NCBI GenBank assembly: GCA_020723365.1
Contig: DYJB01000101.1
Coordinates: 1 to 9,940, forward strand
DNA: 9,940 nucleotides
Source of the DNA: Candidatus Aquidulcis sp.
GTDB taxonomy: Bacteria > Chloroflexota > Anaerolineae > Anaerolineales > E44-bin32
Direction of reading: 5' to 3'
Every line of letters starts with the position of its first letter. Position 1 is the stretch's first letter. Below, piece by piece: positions 1 through 5,348 of this stretch. A program made the translations under genes and the position numbers. The notes under the pieces are model-generated. The model saw only the letters and a list, made by a program, of their open reading frames with translations, made no database searches and had not been told where the DNA came from.

Positions 1-33
1 CGGGTGGCGGCGAGAACTGCTCGCAGGAGAATG

Positions 34-474
34 TTAGCGCCCGTCCGGCTTGCGCGAAGGATCGGTGCGAGCGCGCAGCCGGGCTTCCTGCGCGCGCAGC
101 TCGGGCGTGAACTCGGGGCCGAAATCTTCGTCCCCCAGGACCGGACGTAGCTCGACCTCGCCCGGCTCGCCGTTCAGACTGGGAATGCGCCGTGCCCAGG
201 CGATGGCCTCGTCGAGCGAGGCGACCTTCCAGATCCAGAAGCCGGAGACCAGCTCCGGCGTCGCCGCGAACGGCCCCGGAACCACCCTCCGCTCGGCGCC
301 CGACAGGCGCACGCGTACTCCGCGCGAGCTCGGATGGAGCCCTTCGCCCGCTTCCAGGACACCGGCGTCGGCCAGAGCTTCATTGAAGCGCCCCATCTCG
401 GCCAGAAGCTGCTCGCTTGCCTGGGCGCCTGCCTCGGAGCCCGTTGTCGCCTTGACCAGCACCATCACTCTCAT
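34..474 (-). CDS. YCII-related (DGPF-family) protein
   Basis: A 146-residue small soluble protein of the YCII/DGPF family. These are ferredoxin-fold alpha/beta proteins with no established reaction for this branch; some relatives lie beside ECF sigma factors. The family pattern is clear. The N-terminus MRVMVLVKA is followed by the segment AGVLEAGEGLHPSS, then GFWIWKV, then EAIAWARRIP, and the family-typical tail DFGPEFTPELRAQEARLRA. The residues aligned with the DGPF motif read PGPF, so the usual Asp is replaced by Pro. I chose the ATG at 474 over an upstream in-frame start at 558. It has an AAGGAG Shine-Dalgarno sequence 8 bases upstream (483-488 on the plus strand), and homology begins exactly there. 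The stop is TAA. It lies 108 bases downstream of the MoaD-like gene on the same strand and may share its transcript. No sigma factor is visible. Family assignment is confident; function is unknown. Confidence 0.88.
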   Translation of the reverse strand: MRVMVLVKATTGSEAGAQASEQLLAEMGRFNEALADAGVLEAGEGLHPSSRGVRVRLSGAERRVVPGPFAATPELVSGFWIWKVASLDEAIAWARRIPSLNGEPGEVELRPVLGDEDFGPEFTPELRAQEARLRARTDPSRKPDGR

Positions 475-497
475 GCTTGAGACTCCTTTGCCTCGCA

Positions 498-512
498 GGG
501 CCAGGTTGGCCC
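498..512 (-). other. Intercistronic 6-bp hairpin
   Basis: The arms GGGCCA (498-503) and TGGCCC (507-512) form a perfect 6-bp stem with a 3-base loop. It sits in the 108-base gap between the MoaD-like and YCII genes, about 10 bases upstream of the YCII ribosome-binding site. No T-run follows on the transcribed strand, so it is not a standard intrinsic terminator. It could be a transcript-processing or stability element, or a chance GC-rich palindrome. Confidence 0.25.
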
Positions 513-582
513 CCAAGTCTCGAGCAGAAATCCCGACGAGGACTCCCTCGGACCGCAACCTGGCTGCGCCGGCGACTCGACT

Positions 583-879
583 CTAGCCCCCGGCCAGGGC
601 GCCCACGATGCGGAAGGGCTCCTCGCCGCGGACAACCGGTTCGGGGAGCGGGTGGTCCGCGCCTTCAAGGGAAAGGTCCTGTTTGCACGCGAAGTAGCGC
701 AGGAAGGCCCGCCGCTCCTTGGAGGTGTGATCGCGAACGGTCCCCTCCAGCACCGGGTAGGCTGCTTCGAGCGCGTCGAGCAGGCGGCCCAGCGTCGCAG
801 GCGCCTTCACTTCGAGCGCCACCTCGCCGCTCAGGCGTGCCAGCGTGCGCAGATGCGCCGGCAGGATAACCCGGATCAC
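583..879 (-). CDS. MoaD/ThiS-like small sulfur-carrier-type protein
   Basis: A 98-residue ubiquitin-like protein of the MoaD/ThiS type. Members are activated at a C-terminal Gly-Gly and carry sulfur as a thiocarboxylate. Here the protein begins VIRVILPAHLRTLA, the expected first beta-strand, and continues with LEVKAPATLGRLLDALEAAYP, a typical MoaD helix region. It ends GALAGG, so the Gly-Gly tail is present. The start is GTG at 879; the upstream gene's TGA overlaps it (GTGA), and homology begins there. A longer in-frame reading up to 1089 only shadows the neighbouring gene. The stop is TAG. It is translationally coupled to the Asp-box protein, a pairing that I recall from many genomes but whose role is not defined. 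No MoeB/ThiF activating enzyme or molybdopterin or thiamin gene is visible, so a cofactor role cannot be claimed. Confidence 0.85.
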   Translation of the reverse strand: MIRVILPAHLRTLARLSGEVALEVKAPATLGRLLDALEAAYPVLEGTVRDHTSKERRAFLRYFACKQDLSLEGADHPLPEPVVRGEEPFRIVGALAGG

Positions 880-1991
880 GGCAGCGTTTGGACTTCGACC
901 GAAAGCACGGCCGGGAGGTCGCGCACGATCGGCGACCAGTGATCGCCCGAGTCCGGCGAGGCGTAGACCTGGCCGCCGGTGGTGCCGAAGTAGACGCCGC
1001 ACGGTTCGAGCCGGTCGATGGCCATTGCATCGCGCAGGACGTTGACGTAGCAGTCCTGCTGCGGAAGCCCGTCCGTCAGCGCCTGCCACTCATCGCCCCC
1101 GGAACGCGAGCGGTAGACGCGCAGCTTGCCCTCCGGCGGGTAGTGTTCCGAATCGCTCTTGATCGGCACGACGTAGACCGTCTCGGGCTCGTGGGCGTGC
1201 ACGTCGATGACGAAACCGAAATCGGTGGGAAGGTTGCCGCTCACTTCGTGCCACAGGTCGCCGGCGTCATCGCTGCGCAGCACGTCCCAGTGCTTCTGCA
1301 TGTAGAGCACGTCGGGGCGCCCGGGGTGCATGGCAATGCGGTGGACACAGTGGCCGACCTCGGCGTCGGGGTCGGGCAATTCGAACTGCGAGTGCAGGCC
1401 GCGGTTGATGGGGCGCCAGGTGGAGCCGGCGTCGTCGGTGCGGAAGGCGCCGGCGGCCGAGATGGCGCCGTACATGCGCCCGGGCCGGCTCGGATCCAAC
1501 ACGATCGTGTGCAGGCCCAGGCCGCCTGCACCGGGCTGCCACAGGTTGCCCTTCGTGGCGCGCAGCCCTGGCAGCTCCGACCAGGTCGCTCCGCCATCCC
1601 GGGTTTCGAACAGGGCGGCATCCTCTACGCCGGCGAAGAGATGATCCGGATCGTCGAGCGACGGTTCGAGATGCCAGACCCGCTTGAACTCCCACGGATG
1701 CTGGGTGCCGTCGTACCACTGGTGCGTGCCCGGCGTGCCGTCATAGACGAACTTGTTGCCGACCGGCTCCCAGGTCTGCCCGCCGTCGTTCGAGCGCTGG
1801 ACGACCTGCCCGAACCAGTCGCTCGTCTGCGAGGCATACAGCCTCGTCGGATCGGCCGGTGAGCCCTTGAGGTGGTAGATCTCCCAGCCGGCGAATTGCG
1901 GGCCGGAGACTCGCCACTGTTTGCGCTTGCCGTCGGCGGTCAGGATGAAGGCGCCCTTGCGTGTGCCTACGAAAACCCGAACGCTGCTCAT
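876..1991 (-). CDS. Asp-box (BNR) beta-propeller protein, exo-alpha-sialidase-like
   Basis: A 371-residue protein built of beta-propeller repeats. Six Asp-box-like motifs (S/T-x-D/S-x-G-x-x-W) occur at about residues 67-74, 130-137, 185-192, 240-247, 295-302 and 345-352, for example SNDGGQTW and SDDAGDLW. The spacing of about 50-60 residues suggests six blades. Such proteins are often annotated as sialidase or 'glycosyl hydrolase', but Asp boxes are structural. I see no sialidase FRIP motif and no arginine triad that I could assign, so enzymatic activity is unproven. There is no signal peptide (N-terminus MSSVRVFVGTRKGAF), so it is probably cytoplasmic. The ATG at 1991 has an AAGGAG sequence 6 bases upstream. 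Its TGA overlaps the GTG of the MoaD-like gene. It is first in its transcription unit, downstream of a possible TATAAT promoter. The fold is confident; the role is unknown. Confidence 0.88.
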   Translation of the reverse strand: MSSVRVFVGTRKGAFILTADGKRKQWRVSGPQFAGWEIYHLKGSPADPTRLYASQTSDWFGQVVQRSNDGGQTWEPVGNKFVYDGTPGTHQWYDGTQHPWEFKRVWHLEPSLDDPDHLFAGVEDAALFETRDGGATWSELPGLRATKGNLWQPGAGGLGLHTIVLDPSRPGRMYGAISAAGAFRTDDAGSTWRPINRGLHSQFELPDPDAEVGHCVHRIAMHPGRPDVLYMQKHWDVLRSDDAGDLWHEVSGNLPTDFGFVIDVHAHEPETVYVVPIKSDSEHYPPEGKLRVYRSRSGGDEWQALTDGLPQQDCYVNVLRDAMAIDRLEPCGVYFGTTGGQVYASPDSGDHWSPIVRDLPAVLSVEVQTLP

Positions 1992-2154
1992 GGAAAACTC
2001 CTTGCCGCGCCGCAGCTGCCGATAGCGGCGCCGTGATTCCGGGTGCAGGGGAGTGCGCTCTCCGCGCCCCGGAGCGTATCCACCGGCTGGCCAGGCCGGC
2101 GTGGGCTCGGGCCCATCCCCGGCTGCCCTTCTCCCCGCCGACCAATCCAGATGG

Positions 2155-2184
2155 ATTATATCCTAATTGCTCGACGCTTGAGTA
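2155..2184 (-). promoter_or_regulatory. Candidate sigma-70-type promoter for the minus-strand set
   Basis: Read on the minus strand, positions 2160-2155 give a perfect TATAAT in a locally AT-rich patch of otherwise GC-rich DNA. The best -35 match is weak: TACTCA (2184-2179), which matches TTGACA at three positions with an 18-base spacer. A start near 2147 would leave a leader of about 155 bases before the ATG at 1991. The -10 is convincing by sequence; the absence of a strong -35 suggests an activator or chance. Confidence 0.4.
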
Positions 2185-2462
2185 GGATGGCGATCCGTGA
2201 CGAGCGGACCCTGGCTGCTTCTGTGGGGCACGCAGGCGGGCTGTGGCGAGGGCTGGCGCGAATCATGGTCCTTCCCTCCCTTCCGGTCGCCCCGTCGGCC
2301 ATTCAGGGGCTTGCCTGGAGTTGACCTGATCCGGCAAAGGGTGAGAAGCGGCCGAATCAGCCATCCGGAGTGTGGGCGATAAAGAAGGTCCAAGTAATCG
2401 GGTGGCCATTCCAGCGAGTCGGCCCTTCCCCGGAGGCAGTCCCAATCTCAGGCCTGGGGTGG

Positions 2463-2491
2463 ATGACCGCGGGGCTTGCGCTGCCTAGACT
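2463..2491 (+). promoter_or_regulatory. Weak candidate promoter for the hdr operon
   Basis: ATGACC (2463-2468, four of six -35 positions) and TAGACT (2486-2491, four of six -10 positions, including T1, A2 and T6) are separated by exactly 17 bases. A start near 2498 would give a leader of about 190 bases before hdrC1. In GC-rich DNA such matches arise by chance, so this is tentative. Confidence 0.25.
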
Positions 2492-2657
2492 GGTGGTACG
2501 CAGCATGAGGCCAGCAGTTGGCGGCACCCAAAGCCAGGCCGGCACCGGGATGTCCCGAGTCGACTGCACGGGCTCTTGCCCGGGTCGGCGCGAGCGCGGC
2601 AGCCTCCCGGGAGCGCCGTCCGCGTCTCGCTCGAGAGCACCTGAGGCCCACCCGGGC

Positions 2658-2687
2658 ATTCCTGCCCGCTCGAGGCGGGAGGTGAAT
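2658..2687 (+). promoter_or_regulatory. Hairpin enclosing the ribosome-binding site of hdrC1
   Basis: An imperfect inverted repeat spans the start region of the operon. Its core is CCCGC (2665-2669), loop TCGAG (2670-2674), GCGGG (2675-2679). An outer arm pairs ATTC (2658-2661) with GAAT (2684-2687), with mismatches between. The Shine-Dalgarno stretch GGGAGGTGA (2677-2685) lies in the right-hand arm, and the TTG start is at 2690. If it forms in RNA, it would hide the ribosome-binding site of the first gene. Confidence 0.4.
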
Positions 2688-2689
2688 CC

Positions 2690-3094
2690 TTGCGCGTAGT
2701 CCTGGATCCGCTGGCGCTGCACGGTGCCTTCATCCGCGAGATCGAGGCCATCTCCGAACAGAACCTGCTCGCCTGCAACCAGTGCGGGCGCTGCTCCGCC
2801 GGGTGTCCGCTGGTGGAGGAGATGGACCTGCTCCCCAATCAGATCATCCGGCCGGCGCAACTCGGGCTGGACACGGTTGTCGATTCCACGTCCCCCTGGC
2901 TGTGCGCTGCCTGCCTGATGTGCGAAGCGCGCTGTCCCAAGGGCGTGGACCTGCCGCGCATCATGGATGCCCTTCGTCAGATCGCCCTCCGGCGCGGGGA
3001 GTCACGCGTCGTCGCTGGCGACGTCGACCCGGCGCTGCTGGCAGGAGCGCCCCAGATGGCGATCGTCGGCGCCCTGCGACGAGGTGAGAAGTGA
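2690..3094 (+). CDS. hdrC: HdrC-like iron-sulfur subunit (short form, HdrC1)
   Basis: A 134-residue subunit resembling heterodisulfide reductase C. HdrC passes electrons from the HdrA flavoprotein to the HdrB active site through two [4Fe-4S] clusters. Both cluster motifs are present and complete: CNQCGRCSAGCP (Cys29, 32, 35, 39) and CAACLMCEARCP (Cys72, 75, 78, 82). The latter is followed by VDLPRIMDALRQIALRRG, the usual helix. It stops soon after the second cluster, about 60 residues shorter than the second HdrC in this cluster, and so lacks that protein's C-terminal region. There is no membrane segment, so it is cytoplasmic and not the QmoC/HdrE-fused type. The start is TTG at 2690, preceded at 7 bases by the strong GGAGG at 2678-2682. 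Its TGA overlaps the GTG of hdrB1. It is the first gene of the operon. Confidence 0.9.
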   Translation: MRVVLDPLALHGAFIREIEAISEQNLLACNQCGRCSAGCPLVEEMDLLPNQIIRPAQLGLDTVVDSTSPWLCAACLMCEARCPKGVDLPRIMDALRQIALRRGESRVVAGDVDPALLAGAPQMAIVGALRRGEK

Positions 3095-3936
3095 CCGAGG
3101 CGGGGCGGGCCTACAGCTACTTCCCGGGCTGTACACTGGCGACGACCGCCGTCGACTACGATGTCTCAGGTCGCGCCGTCGCCGCCGCGCTGGGCCTCGA
3201 ATTGAACGAAGTCCCCGATTGGAATTGTTGCGGTGCCGCCTTCCCGCTGAGCGCCGACAACGTGATGAGCTTCATCGCACCGGCACGGGTGCTGATCGCC
3301 GCCGAGCGAAGTGGCCATGACCTGGCGACGCTGTGCGCGGTGTGCTTCCACGTCCTGAAACGCTCGGATGCCTACCTGCGCACCCACTCGGAGGCGGCCG
3401 AGCGACTCAACGCCTTTATCACGGAGGGCGACTACACCGGGAGGACCCGTGTCCGCCACCTGCTGGGGGTGGTGCGTGACGACGTCGGGTGGGAGGCGGT
3501 GAAGCAGAGGGTGGCCGCGCCGCTGACCGGACTCGCGGCGGCGCCGTACTACGGCTGCCTGCTGCTCCGTCCCCAGGAGGAGATGGAGTTCGATCAGGCG
3601 GAGAGGCCGCGCGTGCTCCAGGACCTGCTGCGCGCGCTGGGAGCCACGCCGGTCGAGTTTCCGCGACAGGCCGAGTGCTGCGGATCGACCCTGGTCGTTT
3701 CGGCGCCGGGTGCCAATCGCCGCCTGTCGACGGCGGTCGTCGACTCGGCGCGCCTGGCGGGTGCCGCCATGATCGTGACGGCCTGCCCCCTGTGCAAGTA
3801 CAACCTTGATCAAGCGCAGGCCGGGCGGCCGTCCCCGGAGCAGCTTCCCGTGGCGTACTTCACGCAGGTGATGGCGGCGGCTTTCGGGCTGCTGGAGGTC
3901 GCCGGGCCGGCGTTCGCCGTGGAGGCCTCGACGTGA
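3091..3936 (+). CDS. hdrB: HdrB-like catalytic subunit (HdrB1), two CCG domains
   Basis: A 281-residue protein of the HdrB family. In methanogens HdrB reduces the CoM-CoB heterodisulfide on two non-cubane [4Fe-4S] clusters bound by CCG domains. Both domains are intact. The first is Cys14-X31-Cys46Cys47-X34-Cys82-X2-Cys85, with YFPGC, WNCCG and CAVC. The second is Cys156-X39-Cys196Cys197-X34-Cys232-X2-Cys235, with YYGCL, ECCGS and CPLC. All cluster ligands are present, so it should be active. Since a bacterium is unlikely to make CoM/CoB, the substrate is probably another disulfide or thiol pair, or the clusters relay electrons to a partner; this is inference. The GTG start at 3091 overlaps the hdrC1 stop (GTGA) and is preceded by GAGG 6 bases upstream. 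Its own TGA overlaps the hdrA1 GTG. Length fits the family, which is usually about 290 residues. Confidence 0.93.
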   Translation: MTEAGRAYSYFPGCTLATTAVDYDVSGRAVAAALGLELNEVPDWNCCGAAFPLSADNVMSFIAPARVLIAAERSGHDLATLCAVCFHVLKRSDAYLRTHSEAAERLNAFITEGDYTGRTRVRHLLGVVRDDVGWEAVKQRVAAPLTGLAAAPYYGCLLLRPQEEMEFDQAERPRVLQDLLRALGATPVEFPRQAECCGSTLVVSAPGANRRLSTAVVDSARLAGAAMIVTACPLCKYNLDQAQAGRPSPEQLPVAYFTQVMAAAFGLLEVAGPAFAVEAST

Positions 3937-5348
3937 GCGCGGCAGGCAGCACCACGGCGTTGGTCGTGGGCGCCGGAATCGGCGGGATCACGGCCGCGCT
4001 GGACATCGCCAACAGCGGCTTCCCCGTGGTGCTCGTCGAGCGCGAGCCGTCCATTGGGGGTCACATGGCCCAGCTCTCGGAGACCTTCCCGACGCTCGAC
4101 TGCTCACAGTGCATCATGACGCCCCGCACGGTCGAGGTCGGGCATCATGACCTCGTCCGATTGCACACCTACAGCGAGATCGAGTCGGTCCGCAGGAGCG
4201 ACTCTGGCGGATTCGTCGTCGGCATCCGGCGGCGGGCAGCCTACGTCGATTGGGACAAGTGCACCGGCTGCGGCGTGTGCCAGGAGAAGTGCCCCTTCAA
4301 GGTCGAGTCGGCCTTCGAGCGCGGCATCGGCCCGCGCAAGGTGATCTACACGCTGTCGCCACAGGCGGTCCCCAACAAACCGGTCCTCGATGCCGAGCAC
4401 TGCCGCTACCTGCAGAGCAAGTGGGACATGCAGGCCGGCCGCATCCCCTCGGTCGACAAGCAGGGCCAGCCGGCCTCGCCCAAGTGCGGCGCGTGCGCCA
4501 AGCTCTGTCCGACCGGCGCGCTGAACTGGGATCAGCAGGACACGCTTGTCGAAGAGGAAGTCGGCGCCGTCATCCTGGCGACCGGCTACGACCTGCTGCC
4601 CGCCTCGCGGCTGCCGGAGTACGGCGGCGGGGAGCTGAAGGATGTCGTCGATGGGCTGGCGTTCGAGCGCCTGCTGGCGGCCAGCGGTCCGACCGCGGGG
4701 AAGGTGCTGCGACCTTCCGACGGCGCCGTGCCCAAGCACGTCGTCTTTGTCCAGTGCAGCGGCTCGCGCGATCCGGAGCGCGGTGTTCCCTACTGCTCGA
4801 AGATCTGCTGCCTGTACGTGGCCAAGCAGGCCATGCTCTACAAGCACCGCGTCCCGGATGGGGAGGCCTCGGTCTTCTACATCGACGTACGGGCCGGGGG
4901 GAAGGGGTACGAAGAGTTCGTCACCCGCGCCCAGGAGGAGCATCACGTCCGCTACCTGCGCGGCAAGGTGAGCCGGATTTACTCCCAGGATGGTCGGCTG
5001 ATCGTCAAGGGGGTGGACACCCTCAGCCACCGGGCGGTGGAGGTGCAGGCCGATCTGGTAGTCCTGGCGACGGCGATCGTGCCCCGCGTGAGCACCCCGG
5101 CCGTGGCGGGGCTCTTCGGCGTGGCGGCGGACGGGAACGGTTTCCTCGTCTCGGGCGACGAGGAGATGGCGCCGGTGGAGAGCGGCGCCGAGGGCGTCTT
5201 CCTGGCCGGTGCAGCCCTGGGGCCCAAGGACATTCCCGAAACGGTGGCCCAGGCCTCCGGCGCGGCGGCCAAAGTGCTGTCCCTGTTCCTGCGGCGGAGG
5301 ATGCTGGAAACGACGGCCCCGGCGGGCGAAGGGATGCGCGCAGCATGA
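3933..5348 (+). CDS. hdrA: HdrA-like flavoprotein without N-terminal domain (HdrA1, QmoA-like)
   Basis: A 471-residue FAD and iron-sulfur protein of the HdrA family, the flavin electron-transfer and (in Hdr-Mvh) bifurcating subunit. It opens directly with the Rossmann FAD motif GAGIGG (13-18). Next come the HdrA motif CSQC (57-60) and an inserted ferredoxin region. That region has CTGCGVCQEKCP (Cys110, 113, 116, 120) and a second set made of Cys157 plus KCGACAKLCP (Cys185, 188, 192). The C-terminal half has ATGYD (216-220), CSGSRDP (275-281), YCSKICC (Cys288, 292, 293) and the FAD-contact stretch AGAALGPKDIPET. It lacks the roughly 140-residue HdrA N-terminal domain and a C-terminal ferredoxin; both occur in the next gene. 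The size and shape recall QmoA of sulfate reducers. The GTG start at 3933 has GGAGG (3921-3925) 7 bases upstream and overlaps the hdrB1 stop. Its own TGA overlaps the next ATG. Confidence 0.92.
   Translation: MSAAGSTTALVVGAGIGGITAALDIANSGFPVVLVEREPSIGGHMAQLSETFPTLDCSQCIMTPRTVEVGHHDLVRLHTYSEIESVRRSDSGGFVVGIRRRAAYVDWDKCTGCGVCQEKCPFKVESAFERGIGPRKVIYTLSPQAVPNKPVLDAEHCRYLQSKWDMQAGRIPSVDKQGQPASPKCGACAKLCPTGALNWDQQDTLVEEEVGAVILATGYDLLPASRLPEYGGGELKDVVDGLAFERLLAASGPTAGKVLRPSDGAVPKHVVFVQCSGSRDPERGVPYCSKICCLYVAKQAMLYKHRVPDGEASVFYIDVRAGGKGYEEFVTRAQEEHHVRYLRGKVSRIYSQDGRLIVKGVDTLSHRAVEVQADLVVLATAIVPRVSTPAVAGLFGVAADGNGFLVSGDEEMAPVESGAEGVFLAGAALGPKDIPETVAQASGAAAKVLSLFLRRRMLETTAPAGEGMRAA

Larger units (their letters stand above)
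1992..2689. other. Divergent intergenic region without a convincing gene
   Basis: About 700 bases lie between the minus-strand and plus-strand gene sets. Open frames exist on both strands (for example 2043-2324 plus, 2163-2393 minus, 2370-2699 plus). None has a recognisable protein family, a good ribosome-binding site, or conserved-looking composition. The region must hold both promoters. I see one good -10 hexamer for the minus strand, one weaker two-box candidate for the plus strand, and several GC-rich inverted repeats. One of these, CCGGC (2083-2087) with GCCGG (2095-2099), would lie in the leader of the minus-strand transcript. Another, CGGGC (2569-2573) with GCCCG (2578-2582), would lie in the leader of the Hdr transcript. 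No tRNA, repeat array or insertion sequence is apparent. Confidence 0.6.

Noticed and set aside
10..24. GCGAG/CTCGC inverted repeat just after the YCII stop, considered as a terminator
   Set aside because: Only five base pairs with no T-run on the transcribed side, and the window edge prevents seeing context.
888..1862. 324-codon plus-strand open frame opposite the Asp-box gene
   Set aside because: The translation is low-complexity Val/Asp/Arg-rich and mirrors the repeats of the opposite strand; the Asp-box protein is the real gene.
2321..2350. TTGACC as a -35 box for the hdr operon
   Set aside because: No acceptable -10 hexamer occurs 15-19 bases downstream (for example TGAGAA matches poorly).
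2370..2699. 109-codon plus-strand frame and other small frames in the 1992-2689 gap
   Set aside because: No family resemblance, no good ribosome-binding site, and composition like random GC-rich DNA.
4250..5344. Very long open frame (941 codons to 7075) running through hdrA1 in another frame
   Set aside because: Before 5345 its translation is Arg/Gly/Pro-rich with no family resemblance, while the overlapping frame encodes a clear HdrA. Only the part from the ATG at 5345 is real. High GC removes stop codons in alternate frames.
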